Positions 27,201-35,355 of a DNA stretch of 46,197 nucleotides are shown here, piece by piece. How positions within the stretch are numbered: the first letter of the stretch is position 1; the number at the start of each line of letters is the position of its first letter. The DNA comes from Rhizobiales bacterium UBA3584. Lineage in GTDB: Bacteria; Pseudomonadota; Alphaproteobacteria; Rhizobiales; Devosiaceae. The translations under genes and the position numbers were made by a program. Under the pieces are notes generated by a model, which searched no databases, was not told the DNA's origin, and saw only the letters and a list, made by a program, of their open reading frames with translations. The stretch covers positions 988-47,184 of the forward strand of contig DFMV01000055.1 of the NCBI GenBank assembly GCA_002375765.1. Reading direction: 5' to 3'.

Positions 27201-27768
27201 ACCCGATATCCTCGGCCCCTTGCGCCCCGGCCGAAATGCCCTCATCGCCAATTTGCACGTCCGGCGCTCGCTGGCTGCCCTCAATAACGCGCACCACTGT
27301 CTCGCCAGTGCCGTCTTCTTCGAGAAATTCGAACCGCGAGAGCCTCGGGCCCAGCAGGTCCTGAACCATCTGGAAGCGGGGCTCGATCAGAATGATGCGC
27401 GCCTGGGGTCGCCCGAACACAAGTCCCAGTGGCGACAGACCGATCTCCAGCGCATCAGCCTCGATCACCGCATTGGAGGCGCGCTCGGTCAGGGTGACCG
27501 TAGAGAGATGAAAACCCAAGCTGACCGGCCCGGTCAGCGACAACCCGAAGTCGCGCCAGTCGACGTCAAAACTGTCATCGACAATCCCTGCAACTTCGCT
27601 TTTGACCCGATCCGACAGGAACCCGAGCGATATCGGCCCAAACAGAAGGCGCACATAGAAAAGGGACAGAACAACGAGCAGCCCAATGCCCAGAAGGGCA
27701 AGAATTTTGAGCGCCAACCGTCGCCTGGGGCCGAAAATGGTTCGCCTGGGACGTGTCGTCTCACTCAC
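24295..27768 (-). CDS. Large AsmA/YhdP-like envelope protein (DUF3971 type)
   Basis: This 1157-residue protein has a basic cytoplasmic N-terminus, one membrane helix (about 19-41) and a very long periplasmic part made of beta-strand-rich repeats, the pattern of the AsmA/TamB/YhdP group. The DUF3971-like middle and the AsmA-like C-terminal part (FVRFSDRIELVEAAIYGDTVGGTIRGNIM and the closing GNNFFQQIPVLGPIFGG-like segment) support YhdP. Such proteins form hydrophobic grooves moving phospholipids between the inner and outer membranes. The start is GTG at 27768; an in-frame TAA lies just upstream, and no ATG precedes the membrane helix. A mosaic repeat lies immediately upstream. Confidence 0.88.
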   Translation of the reverse strand: MSETTRPRRTIFGPRRRLALKILALLGIGLLVVLSLFYVRLLFGPISLGFLSDRVKSEVAGIVDDSFDVDWRDFGLSLTGPVSLGFHLSTVTLTERASNAVIEADALEIGLSPLGLVFGRPQARIILIEPRFQMVQDLLGPRLSRFEFLEEDGTGETVVRVIEGSQRAPDVQIGDEGISAGAQGAEDIGLRSDNDWLVANVESLNQALAQLAEQAMAGQVRRFEIRDGSIGVLDTVYGLYRSFDRVDLDVRSGRIDGRVAANFAAEIAGETMDGEIVREMGAQGATIKADIRNLDFATIIPFLDDANSLAALRGTGNLGLSVALEAGGRGGVQSGQFVVDIDGTRLRLNNDLFDVAADPFAVDWYPGQSRFSVADVEVAVGQSRGIVGGDIVMGFDEQFGPTLGMSLRGRDLWLHPDDLDAPAEPFEEIHYEGWSAPLYGAVGIDRMVVAKEDVSVVMQGRLDMVREGVGLDVSLSGRGASADDIKRLWPYLFATEGREWFTRYVADGTVAGADMHFRFPVGSIALDGEPRPMPEGAMRIDLVGNGVQLRPLEGVPEFQVGGEARLTMRDNQLTMAFERASLTEFGDEVSIANAAYINQDVSASQQVFEISGDVSGPVPAILEVVTSDTFNLAEDLDFGLDPSALAQDLTGEMSSTVIATIETDDTGQLVSTDYALNGSISDMASARPIQGVSFSDADLTFTASQEGFRVLGAASVGEARIDLEAHQAGGGAPQLAFASTLSVADAAELGIDLSQYMGGTVRVVARPLEDGRIEVQADLTDTSLTISDIGISKVRGDAGGLEATVSLADEDIVVSDIALNFGTVRLEGAMNLSSAGELVSADFGTFQISSGDSAQVSMTPVEGGYSLAISGQQLDLKPVLKRFFNIEGAENAGASEDLQDQVFNVSVNLERALGYFGTVAFNVDLDLSVMGEQLRSVNLATQFGSGRSASATTNPLPSGRIISYATNDLGETLRFIGIYPRLVNGEGSMVMRYDESSETDTGEFEVRNFAVVDEENLDAIVGSHEESQEVLAGASAMEFDYGRAEFVRFSDRIELVEAAIYGDTVGGTIRGNIMTDAGQYDLAGTYVPLFGLNNFFQQIPVLGPIFGGREGEGLLGVTFAVRGPLDQPDLLINPVSILAPGVFRTLFEYRSANQPQN

Positions 27769-27788
27769 TGTCGGATGCAGGTCCCATT

Positions 27789-27891
27789 AGAGCGTTTCCA
27801 GGACAAGCGGAAACCACTTATCCGGTTCGGAAGCGCGACAAAACAAAGACTTAGATCGTTGCGCCGTTTCCGTGACACGGCGAAATGATCT
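27789..27891. repeat. Intergenic mosaic repeat, copy 1
   Basis: The element starts AGAGCGTTTCC, contains CCACTTATCCGGTTCGGAAGCGCGAC and the core AAACAAAGACTTAGATCG, then a second stem CGCCGTTTC-GTGACACGG, ending ATGATCT. Copies at 33449-33553 and 38016-38118 share the order. It resembles the RIME-type palindromic mosaic elements of Rhizobiales. This copy lies between divergent genes. Confidence 0.8.
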
Positions 27892-28008
27892 GGAAATATG
27901 TGCCAACGCCAATACCGCAGAATCGGCTATCAAAGCTGTCTCTTGCCGACCATATCGGCTTGAATATGGCACAGATACCCTGCCGCGCCCTATGCGCAGG
28001 GAAAATTG

Positions 28009-28488
28009 ATGGAAAAGGCCCTCCTCATGACCATACCGGCTGTCGGCAAATCTGCTCCCGATTTCACCCTGCAAACGGACGCGGGCGAGCCCTTCACATT
28101 GTCGGATCAGCGCGGCAGGTCGGTGCTCATCTATTTCTACCCGCAGGCCGATACCCCCGCCTGCAACGACCAGAACCTCGCCTTCACTGCGAACGCAAAA
28201 TGGTTCGCCGAACGCGATATCGTGCTCGTCGGCATATCCCCCGACAGCGTCGAAAAACTCTCCAATTTCCGGCAGAAATACGCGCTATCACCCATCTTGC
28301 TCTCGGACCCCGATCACAAGGCCATCGGCCCATACGGCGTGTGGGGAGAGAAAAAGAATTATGGCCGGACCTACGAAGGCCTGATCCGGTCCACCGTCCT
28401 GATCGACCCCGAAGGCAGGATCGCTCAGGTCTGGCCCAATATCAGAGCCAAGGGACATGTCGAACGTGTCATGAAAGCCATAGGTTAG
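28009..28488 (+). CDS. bcp: Bcp/PrxQ-type peroxiredoxin with a single cysteine
   Basis: This 159-residue thiol peroxidase reduces peroxides in the cytoplasm. The peroxidatic Cys lies in the family motif PxxxTxxC, here PQADTPAC. Typical PrxQ has a second, resolving Cys five residues later; here that position is not Cys and the protein has no other Cys, so it must work as a 1-Cys enzyme resolved by an outside thiol. The ATG at 28009 has an AGGG ribosome site seven bases upstream; an ATG at 28027 (153 residues) would match the usual family length better and is possible. Its promoter region is shared with the YhdP-like gene and contains mosaic repeat copy 1. Confidence 0.88.
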   Translation: MEKALLMTIPAVGKSAPDFTLQTDAGEPFTLSDQRGRSVLIYFYPQADTPACNDQNLAFTANAKWFAERDIVLVGISPDSVEKLSNFRQKYALSPILLSDPDHKAIGPYGVWGEKKNYGRTYEGLIRSTVLIDPEGRIAQVWPNIRAKGHVERVMKAIG

Positions 28489-28559
28489 CCCGGCATTAAC
28501 TATAGCGCTGCATAATTCCTGATGTTGGATGTAAGAATTGCGTCATCAGGGGACCATCA

Positions 28560-29693
28560 GTGCGTTCGGGGGATCAGACGATAGTATTGGGTCGGCAGAA
28601 AGCCGCGACCCGCAAGAGTGGTGCGGGCGCTTACCTTCTCTTGATGTCGGTTGTCGCGCTACTTCTGGTCACCAACGCGGTGACGGCCCTTGCCCTCTAT
28701 TTCGCCCCCGAAATCAACAGTCTGCTGCGCGAGGACAATTCCACCATCCTGACAGCCTATGAACAGCGCATTACCGAACTGCGCCTGGAAGTCGATAGGC
28801 TTCACTCCCGCCAATACGCCCAGATGGGCGACATGAACCTGCAGATGCATGAGCTTGTTCAGCAGCAGGAAGTGCTGTCCGAACAGCACGAATATGTCCG
28901 CGCACTCACTGAAATGGCCCACGAAATGGGCATTGCCGGCCAAGCCGCAGAACCCGACACCATGACAACCGGATCGATTGGAGCCCAGCCCTTCGCTTTT
29001 TCCGGCGACACTGCACTTTTGGCCGACACCCTGCTTTCCATGCAGGAGGAAACCCGAATGGCGCTGGTTTCACTCTCCGATGCAGCGACCCTCTCGACCA
29101 ACGAGATCGTTTCAGGGCTGCGCAGCGTAGGCATCGAACCGCGGCTTGTGACGGATGGCGTAGGCGGCCCGTTTATTCCAGCCGGTGGCGAGCCCGGCTC
29201 GATCATCGACGAAGCCAACGCAGTGGCCGACGCTCTGGCGCGCTACCAATCGGCCCGCCGCGCCCTGTTGACGGCCCCCATCCAGCCTCCGGTCAATGGT
29301 GGTGGCACCATCACCTCATCCTTCGGCAACCGCACAGACCCGTTTCTCAAGCGCGCCGCCTTCCACTCCGGCATTGATTTCCGCGCCTCAACAGGAACCC
29401 CCGTGCTTGCGGCGGCAAGCGGCACGGTCAGCTTTGCTGCGTCCAATGGCGGATATGGCAATATGGTCGAAATCGACCACGGCAACGGGCTTTCCACCCG
29501 CTATGCCCATTTGAGCCATCTCGGCGTCAGCGTTGGCCAGACAATAACCGGCGGCCAGCAAATCGGTCGGGCGGGATCGACCGGTCGCTCAACCGGTCCT
29601 CACGTTCATTTCGAAGTCCGCAAGGGCGGCAGCGCCATCGACCCGTCGCGCTTCATCGCCGCCGGGCGCACTCTGGCGGCGTATCTGCACTAG
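28560..29693 (+). CDS. M23-family (LytM-type) peptidoglycan peptidase with coiled coil
   Basis: This 377-residue protein starts at GTG 28560, seven bases after CAGGGG. It has one membrane helix (24-47), a probable coiled coil (about 62-115), a linker and a C-terminal M23 domain. The zinc site is intact: H269 and D273 in FHSGIDF and H348-x-H350 in GPHVHFEV, so it is predicted to be an active endopeptidase rather than an EnvC/NlpD-like activator with lost ligands. It should sit in the inner membrane with the domain in the periplasm, cutting peptide cross-links. It converges on prfB. An amidase and PBP1a lie within 5 kb. Confidence 0.92.
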   Translation: MRSGDQTIVLGRQKAATRKSGAGAYLLLMSVVALLLVTNAVTALALYFAPEINSLLREDNSTILTAYEQRITELRLEVDRLHSRQYAQMGDMNLQMHELVQQQEVLSEQHEYVRALTEMAHEMGIAGQAAEPDTMTTGSIGAQPFAFSGDTALLADTLLSMQEETRMALVSLSDAATLSTNEIVSGLRSVGIEPRLVTDGVGGPFIPAGGEPGSIIDEANAVADALARYQSARRALLTAPIQPPVNGGGTITSSFGNRTDPFLKRAAFHSGIDFRASTGTPVLAAASGTVSFAASNGGYGNMVEIDHGNGLSTRYAHLSHLGVSVGQTITGGQQIGRAGSTGRSTGPHVHFEVRKGGSAIDPSRFIAAGRTLAAYLH

Positions 29694-29711
29694 GCCCAAA
29701 GCTACTACAGC

Positions 29712-30828
29712 CTATTCCTCGTCCTTGTCTGCCCCCACCCGCTGGGCGAGAGAGGCTTCCATGAACGGGTCGAGCGCGCCATCCAGCACATCGGCCGGCG
29801 CCGTGCTTTCCACCTGCGTGCGCAGATCCTTCACCAACTGATAGGGCTGAAGCACATAGGAGCGGATCTGGTGTCCCCACCCGATCTCGGTCTTTGAGGC
29901 CGCTTCGGCACTGGCGGCTTCCTCACGCTTTTGCAGCTCGAGTTCGTAAAGCCGCGCCCTCAGCATATCCCAGGCCTGCGCCTTGTTCTTGTGCTGGCTG
30001 CGCTCGTTCTGGCACTGCACCACGATTCCGGTGGCGATATGGGTGATACGCACCGCCGAATCGGTTGTATTGACGTGCTGACCGCCCGCGCCGGACGCGC
30101 GGTAGGTATCGATACGAACGTCGGATTCGTTGACGTCGATATCGATCGAATCATCGATCACCGGATAGACCCAGACGCTCGAAAAGCTCGTATGCCGCCG
30201 CGCCTGGCTGTCATAGGGCGAAATGCGCACCAGCCGGTGCACGCCGCTTTCTGTCTTGAGCCAGCCATAGGCATTGTGGCCCTTGATCAGGATGGTTGCA
30301 CCCTTGATGCCCGCTTCTTCACCGGCGCTGTACTCGATGGTCTCGACCTTGAACCCGCGCCGTTCGGCCCAGCGCGTGTACATGCGGAACAGCATCTGCG
30401 CCCAGTCCTGGCTTTCGGTGCCCCCAGCCCCCGAATGGACTTCGAGATAGCAGTCGTTCGCGTCCGCTTCGCCGGAAAGCAGGGTTTCCACTCGCATGCG
30501 TGCCGCGGTGCTTTTCAGCTCGACCAGCGCCTTTTCGGCTTCCGATACGATCTCATCGTCGCCCTCGGCCTCACCGAGTTCGATTAATTCGATGTTGTCG
30601 CTGATCCCGGCTTCAAGCGTTTTGACCGTGTCGATGGCGCTTTCGAGCGACTGGCGTTCGCTCATCACCTTGCGGGCTTCCTCCGGATCGTTCCAGAGAT
30701 CGCCAGATTCAGAGCGTGCGTTCAGCGCGTCGAGGCGTCTTTCTGCTGTATCCCAGTCAAAGATGCCTCCTCAGCAGGCTTAGGGCCTGCTTGATTTCGT
30801 CGACAGTCTTGAGAACGTCTGCGCGCAT
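29712..30828 (-). CDS. prfB: Peptide chain release factor 2, with +1 programmed frameshift
   Basis: RF2 ends translation at UGA and UAA. The gene is in two frames. From ATG 30828 the first frame encodes 23 residues (MRADVLKT...LLRRHL) and stops at TGA 30759-30757. Skipping one T (30759) continues as [13 protein letters not shown] in the second frame to 29712, giving 371 residues in all, a normal RF2 length. The site reads AGGAGG (30771-30766), CAT, CTT TGA C, the same layout as the E. coli prfB autoregulatory frameshift, where low RF2 favours shifting. The GGQ catalytic loop is present ([10 protein letters not shown]). The frameshift makes the gene easy to misannotate as truncated. Confidence 0.95.
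30756..30771 (-). promoter_or_regulatory. prfB programmed frameshift site
   Basis: On the minus strand: internal Shine-Dalgarno AGGAGG, three-base spacer CAT, slippery CTT, stop TGA, then C. The three-base spacing is the one that stimulates +1 shifting. Confidence 0.93.
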
Positions 30829-30900
30829 ATCTCTTTCCGTATTTCTGTTCGCAGGCTGACTTAGCGGCATTGAAAGCGACAATCAACCGCCTGCAAGCCA

Positions 30901-33318
30901 CTAGAAAAGGGAACCCGCCCCAAAGCCCGGCTGTTGATTGGCGCCGGTCTGGATATTATCGAAGGCTTGGGAATTGACCCCGATGACAGAGGTCATCAAA
31001 TTCGGCCCGGTCCCCGGCTTGAACGCCTCCTGCACCCCGGATCCGCCCGCGACAATTCCCACTCCGGTTGCCGGATCGATCCAGTCCGTATGCATGCCCT
31101 GAGGCACCTGGAACCGCGTGGGTGGCACGCCTTCAAGCGCTGCCGCAACGAAATCGGCAAATATCGGCGCTGCCAACTCGCCGCCCGTCGAACTCGAGCC
31201 CATGCTGCGCGGCGTGTCGTACCCGACATAGACCCCAACTGCGAGTTCGGGCGTGAACCCCACGAACCACGCGTCCTTGTAGTCATTGGTCGTGCCTGTC
31301 TTGCCCGCCACCGGCCGCCCGATCGCCCGCACCGCCGTACCCGTGCCCCGCTGCACGACGCCCTCCATCATTGACGTAATCTGATAGGCCGTCATGGGAT
31401 CCAGCACCTGCGCGCGGCTGTCGATGATCATCGGCACCGCCTGCCCGTGCCATTCTGCCTGCTGGCAGTTCTCGCAAATCCGTTCGTCATGGCGATAGAT
31501 CGTATCGCCATACCGGTCCTGGATACGGTCGATCAACGTGGGCGTGATCCTGCGCCCACCATTGGCAATGGTCGCATAGGCTGCCGTCAGCCGCATGACC
31601 GTCGTCTCGCCAGCACCGAGCGCCATGGCAAGCACATGCGGCATGTCGTCATAAACGCCGAACAGGCGCGAATATTCCTCGATCATCGGCATGCCCAGAT
31701 CGCGCGCCAGCCGCACCGTCATCACGTTGCGCGAAAGTTCGATGCCGCGCCGCAGCGTCTGCGGCCCATAGAACTGCCGCGCGTAATTTTCCGGCTGCCA
31801 GACCGAGCCATCGGCATTGACCACCTCGAGCGGCGCGTCGAGGATCACGCTTGCTGGCGTATAGCCATTGTCCAGCGCCGCCGCATAAACGATAGGTTTG
31901 AAAGACGATCCCGGCTGGCGCATCGCCTGCGTCGCGCGATTGAATTCGCTTTCTGCAAACGAAAAGCCACCCACAAGCGCCAGAACGCGCCCGGTCCTCG
32001 GGTCCATGGCAACGATGGCGCCCTCGATCTCGGGCACCTGCCGCAATGTGTAGACACCTTCTTCGCCGGCCACGGGCTCGACGTAAATCACATCACCAAC
32101 ATTAAGGAGTTCGCTCAGCGGCTCGTTGACCCAGCTTACCGCCGAACCCGGCAGCGTGCCCGTGATGCGCTCCGAGCTCACGCGCCCATCGACGTCGATC
32201 ATCGGTCGAAGACCGATCCGCGCCGAATTGGCCTCCATCTCAAGGACCACGGCCAGCGTCCACTCGGGCACATCTCCGAGCGGAGAAATACCAGCCAGTG
32301 CCCCGCCCCAATCCTCGCCGATCTCGATCGTGTCCTCGACCGCATGAAATCCGCGCCGCTGGTCGAAGTCGATCAGGCCATCCATCAGCGCCTTTCGCGC
32401 ATGGAGCTGCATTTGCGGGTCCAGCGACGTGCGCACCGACATGCCGCCGCCATAAAGCGTATCTTCGCCATACAGCCCGGCCAGCTGACGGCGCACTTCC
32501 TCGGTAAAATATTCGGCCGAATAGAGCTGCGATCCGCCGGCCCGCGGAATGACATTGAGGTTTTCGTTCTTGTAGGCGCTCGCGTCCTCGAGCGTTATGT
32601 ACCCGTTCTCGGCCATCCGATCGAGCACCCAGTTCCGCCGCTCGATCGCCGCCTCGGGCCGCCTGAAAGGATGATAGTTCGAGGGGCCCTTGGGCAGCGC
32701 CGCAAGATAGGCCGCCTCGGCATAGGTCAGCTCATAGAGCGCCTTGTCGAAATAGTTGAGCGCGGCTGCCGCAACGCCATAGGAGTTGAGACCGAGGAAT
32801 ATCTCGTTGAGATAGAGCTCGAGAATTTCGTCCTTGGTGAACGTGTTTTCGATCCGCAGCGCCAGGAGCGCTTCCTTGATCTTGCGGTCCCAGGTCTGGT
32901 CCGAGGTCAAAAGGAAATTCTTTGCTACCTGCTGGGTAATGGTCGAAGCGCCGACCAGATTGCCCGAACTGCCGTCCACCATCTGCACGACATTGTCGCG
33001 CGCCGCGCGAAACACACCGGCAACGTCGATACCGAAATGGGAGTAGAAATCCTTGTCCTCGGCCGAAAGGAAGGCCTCGATCACCATCGGCGGAATGGTT
33101 TCGACCGGCTGGAATAGCCGACGTTCCCGGGCAAATTCGGCAAGCAATACGCCATCGGCGGCATGCACGCGGGTCGTCACCGGCGGCTGGTAGTCCATCA
33201 GCACCGTGTAGTCTGGCAGATCGTCGTTGAGCAGCGCGACATAATAGGCAACGCCGCCCAGAACGATCAGGCCTGAAAAAACGGAAAAGCCAAACAGCCA
33301 GCTTAAAAGTCGAAACAT
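30901..33318 (-). CDS. mrcA: Penicillin-binding protein 1A family (bifunctional)
   Basis: This 805-residue class A PBP builds and cross-links peptidoglycan. It has one N-terminal membrane helix (about 8-30), a GT51 transglycosylase domain with catalytic E87 in SAEDKDFYSHFGID, an OB-like insert, and a transpeptidase domain with the serine in PGSSFKP and the KTG box in VAGKTGTTNDYKDAW. The start at ATG 33318 places the helix at the N-terminus; the frame's longer version has no support. The same-strand amidase gene lies upstream, separated by a 233-bp gap with a mosaic repeat; prfB is downstream. Confidence 0.95.
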   Translation of the reverse strand: MFRLLSWLFGFSVFSGLIVLGGVAYYVALLNDDLPDYTVLMDYQPPVTTRVHAADGVLLAEFARERRLFQPVETIPPMVIEAFLSAEDKDFYSHFGIDVAGVFRAARDNVVQMVDGSSGNLVGASTITQQVAKNFLLTSDQTWDRKIKEALLALRIENTFTKDEILELYLNEIFLGLNSYGVAAAALNYFDKALYELTYAEAAYLAALPKGPSNYHPFRRPEAAIERRNWVLDRMAENGYITLEDASAYKNENLNVIPRAGGSQLYSAEYFTEEVRRQLAGLYGEDTLYGGGMSVRTSLDPQMQLHARKALMDGLIDFDQRRGFHAVEDTIEIGEDWGGALAGISPLGDVPEWTLAVVLEMEANSARIGLRPMIDVDGRVSSERITGTLPGSAVSWVNEPLSELLNVGDVIYVEPVAGEEGVYTLRQVPEIEGAIVAMDPRTGRVLALVGGFSFAESEFNRATQAMRQPGSSFKPIVYAAALDNGYTPASVILDAPLEVVNADGSVWQPENYARQFYGPQTLRRGIELSRNVMTVRLARDLGMPMIEEYSRLFGVYDDMPHVLAMALGAGETTVMRLTAAYATIANGGRRITPTLIDRIQDRYGDTIYRHDERICENCQQAEWHGQAVPMIIDSRAQVLDPMTAYQITSMMEGVVQRGTGTAVRAIGRPVAGKTGTTNDYKDAWFVGFTPELAVGVYVGYDTPRSMGSSSTGGELAAPIFADFVAAALEGVPPTRFQVPQGMHTDWIDPATGVGIVAGGSGVQEAFKPGTGPNLMTSVIGVNSQAFDNIQTGANQQPGFGAGSLF

Positions 33319-33448
33319 TGCATTCTCACACGGGCCCGCGCCCACTCGTTGCGCCATTCCCCGCGATTCTGGAGCTTATCAGAATCGCTGCCCATTGTGC
33401 GCCCAAACCCTTGAAGATGAATCAAAACGGTGTGTACCGGTCAAAACC

Positions 33449-33553
33449 TGGAGCGTGTCCAGATAAAGTCGATGCCACTTTATCGGTTCGGACACGCGAC
33501 AAAACAAAGACTTAGAGCAATTGAAGCGATTCATAGAAGCGCTGAAATGCTCT
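33449..33553. repeat. Intergenic mosaic repeat, copy 2
   Basis: It begins TGGAGCGTGTCC, contains GATAAAG/CTTTATC arms, TTCGGACACGCGAC and AAAACAAAGACTTAGAGC. The second module (AGAGCA...TGCTCT) differs from that of copies 1 and 3, showing mosaic build. The last bases overlap the amidase stop codon (33552-33554). Confidence 0.8.
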
Positions 33554-34829
33554 AGTATCGATCGTCGAAATAGACCGCGACGCCACGCGCCAGCGCTGCG
33601 GCGACGCGATCGAGCCAGGCGTCCGTGGTCAGGTTCGCGGTATCGTCCGAATTGGAGAGAAAACCCAACTCGATCAGCACCGAGGGAATGTCTGGGGAAT
33701 TGAGAACGAAGAAATCGGCCTGCCGCAGCGGAAAGCGCCGCAATTGAACCGAGGGCTCGAGCTGTTCGATCAATGCCTGCCCGGCCAGATAAGATTGCCG
33801 CCGCGTCTCCCGGGCCAGAAAATCGACAAGCACGTTAATCGCGCCCTCATCCTCGGGTGGTGAAAACCCGGCGATCAGATCGACCCGGTTCTCGTTCTCG
33901 GCCAACACGCGATCGAGATCGGACGTCGCCAGATCTCCACGCGTATAGATCGATGCTCCACGCACATCCTGCTGGTCGAAGGAATCCGCATGCAGCGAAA
34001 TGAACAGATCCGCCTGGTTCTGCCGCGCCAGCGCAACACGCTCGGAAAGCGTGAGGAATGTGTCCGTGTCGCGCGTCAACGCAACATCGAACCGGCCGGT
34101 TTCGACCAATAGATTTTGCAGTTTGAGCGCAAAGGCCAGAACGATCGTCTTTTCCTCGAGCCCGTTGGTCGCCCGTGCGCCGCCATCGACCCCGCCATGG
34201 CCGGGATCGATAATCACGAGCGGCCGCACGCTATCGACAGCCGTAGCGGTCTCACCCGGGGCTGTCTGAGCGCCATCGAGTTCGGCGGGCGGCGTTTCCT
34301 GCTCGGCCTGCGCGATCGCCGGCTCGGCGCCTCTAACATTGGCTGCGAAGTTTTCCGCCGTATCGGGCACGAGATCGATGACCAGACGCGCCGGCTGGTC
34401 CTCGAACGCATCGAGAATATACGATTGCTGCACCTGCGCGGGCCCTGCAAGCGAAAGCGTCACCCGCACCCGGTCTTCACCGAAGGCTTCAACGCCATAG
34501 GCGGTTACCAGACCATCGCCGGCCGGCTGATTGTCCTGCCCGCTATCCCCTGCCTGACCACGCAATTCAACGACAGCGCGCATCGGATCGGCAATTGTGT
34601 ACACGGCAAATTCGGTGGGCGTCGTGAGATCCAGCACCAGCCGCGCGCGATCCTGGGTGGCAGTAACCCGCGAGTCGAGCAGCGCCGGCGCGGTGGGCTG
34701 GGCGCCATCGGCTGCCGTAGCCTGGGTTTCTGCCGCCGGGTTTTCCTGCGCCGGGCCCGCCGACACACTGAAAACGGCACATGCCAGAACGAAAAAAATC
34801 AGCTTTGCACGCACAGCCGGGACGATCAT
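33552..34829 (-). CDS. amiC: N-acetylmuramoyl-L-alanine amidase (AMIN + Amidase_3)
   Basis: This 425-residue periplasmic enzyme cleaves the amide between MurNAc and the stem peptide during cell separation. A signal peptide (1-27) is followed by a Pro/Ala linker, an AMIN domain (about 50-155) that targets it to the septum, a second linker, and a C-terminal Amidase_3 domain with zinc ligands in IIDPGHGGVDGGA (His), the Glu of LEEKTIVL, and the His of ISLHAD. The catalytic Glu is in LIELGFLSN. The stop codon lies inside the end of mosaic repeat copy 2. It is divergent from rne. Confidence 0.92.
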   Translation of the reverse strand: MIVPAVRAKLIFFVLACAVFSVSAGPAQENPAAETQATAADGAQPTAPALLDSRVTATQDRARLVLDLTTPTEFAVYTIADPMRAVVELRGQAGDSGQDNQPAGDGLVTAYGVEAFGEDRVRVTLSLAGPAQVQQSYILDAFEDQPARLVIDLVPDTAENFAANVRGAEPAIAQAEQETPPAELDGAQTAPGETATAVDSVRPLVIIDPGHGGVDGGARATNGLEEKTIVLAFALKLQNLLVETGRFDVALTRDTDTFLTLSERVALARQNQADLFISLHADSFDQQDVRGASIYTRGDLATSDLDRVLAENENRVDLIAGFSPPEDEGAINVLVDFLARETRRQSYLAGQALIEQLEPSVQLRRFPLRQADFFVLNSPDIPSVLIELGFLSNSDDTANLTTDAWLDRVAAALARGVAVYFDDRY

Positions 34830-35355
34830 CGAAAACTCCAGTTCGCGCGCACCTTATGCGATTCTTGGGCGGAAATAGGCAAGCCCCCGCTTGAACTTCG
34901 CGGCCCGCAACGCCACATCCCAACAATCGAGCGCCAAGGCCATTGGCTATTGCCAATTTCCGGGAACACTCGTAAGGACTGTAATGCGGTGCTCTATAGA
35001 GTCTGCGCCCAGGCCCGATCTCGCCTCCGGTATCTTTACCGGCCTCGACACACCGGACATGTGACGCGCGACTTGCACCGAGACAAGAATATCGGAATCG
35101 CCGGTTTTGAGGCGATCCGACTGGCAAGGCCGATCTGGCCATGCCTCTAAGGACGAGGTCGAATGGGTTTAACTCTGGCAATCGGCACGATCAATGTTCC
35201 GGCGCGCCACAGCCCGCTGTCCCATTCCTTGACCCCTACCCTTCTCAACGACGCCCCTGGCGTTTTCACAATACTGTCATACGCCTCGCATGGCGCTGGC
35301 CGCCCGTCACAAGAACGGTCCGGGCCCGGCGCGCGAGCGCGCGGAGTTCTAATTT
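34830..35355. other. Control region between amiC and rne; long rne leader
   Basis: These 526 bases separate divergent genes. Contents: a small inverted repeat TTGGC-TATT-GCCAA (34943-34956); a short ACGCC-CCT-GGCGT hairpin followed by TTTT (35251-35266), which could act as a weak attenuator; and the GC-rich self-complementary run GCGCGC-GA-GCGCGC just before the rne ribosome site GGAG at 35343-35346. Short open frames here look non-coding. A long leader suits the autoregulation known for RNase E, but no known element is recognised. Confidence 0.45.

Noticed and set aside
26575..27888. 437-codon plus-strand open frame opposite the YhdP-like gene
   Set aside because: Shadow of a strong gene; its end also runs through the mosaic repeat.
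29712..30668. prfB as a 5'-truncated or frameshifted pseudogene
   Set aside because: The missing N-terminus lies in the other frame exactly across a canonical CTT-TGA-C programmed shift with an AGGAGG stimulator.
31447..33117. 556-codon plus-strand open frame opposite PBP1a
   Set aside because: Antisense to the catalytic domains of PBP1a, His/Arg-rich, no recognisable domain.
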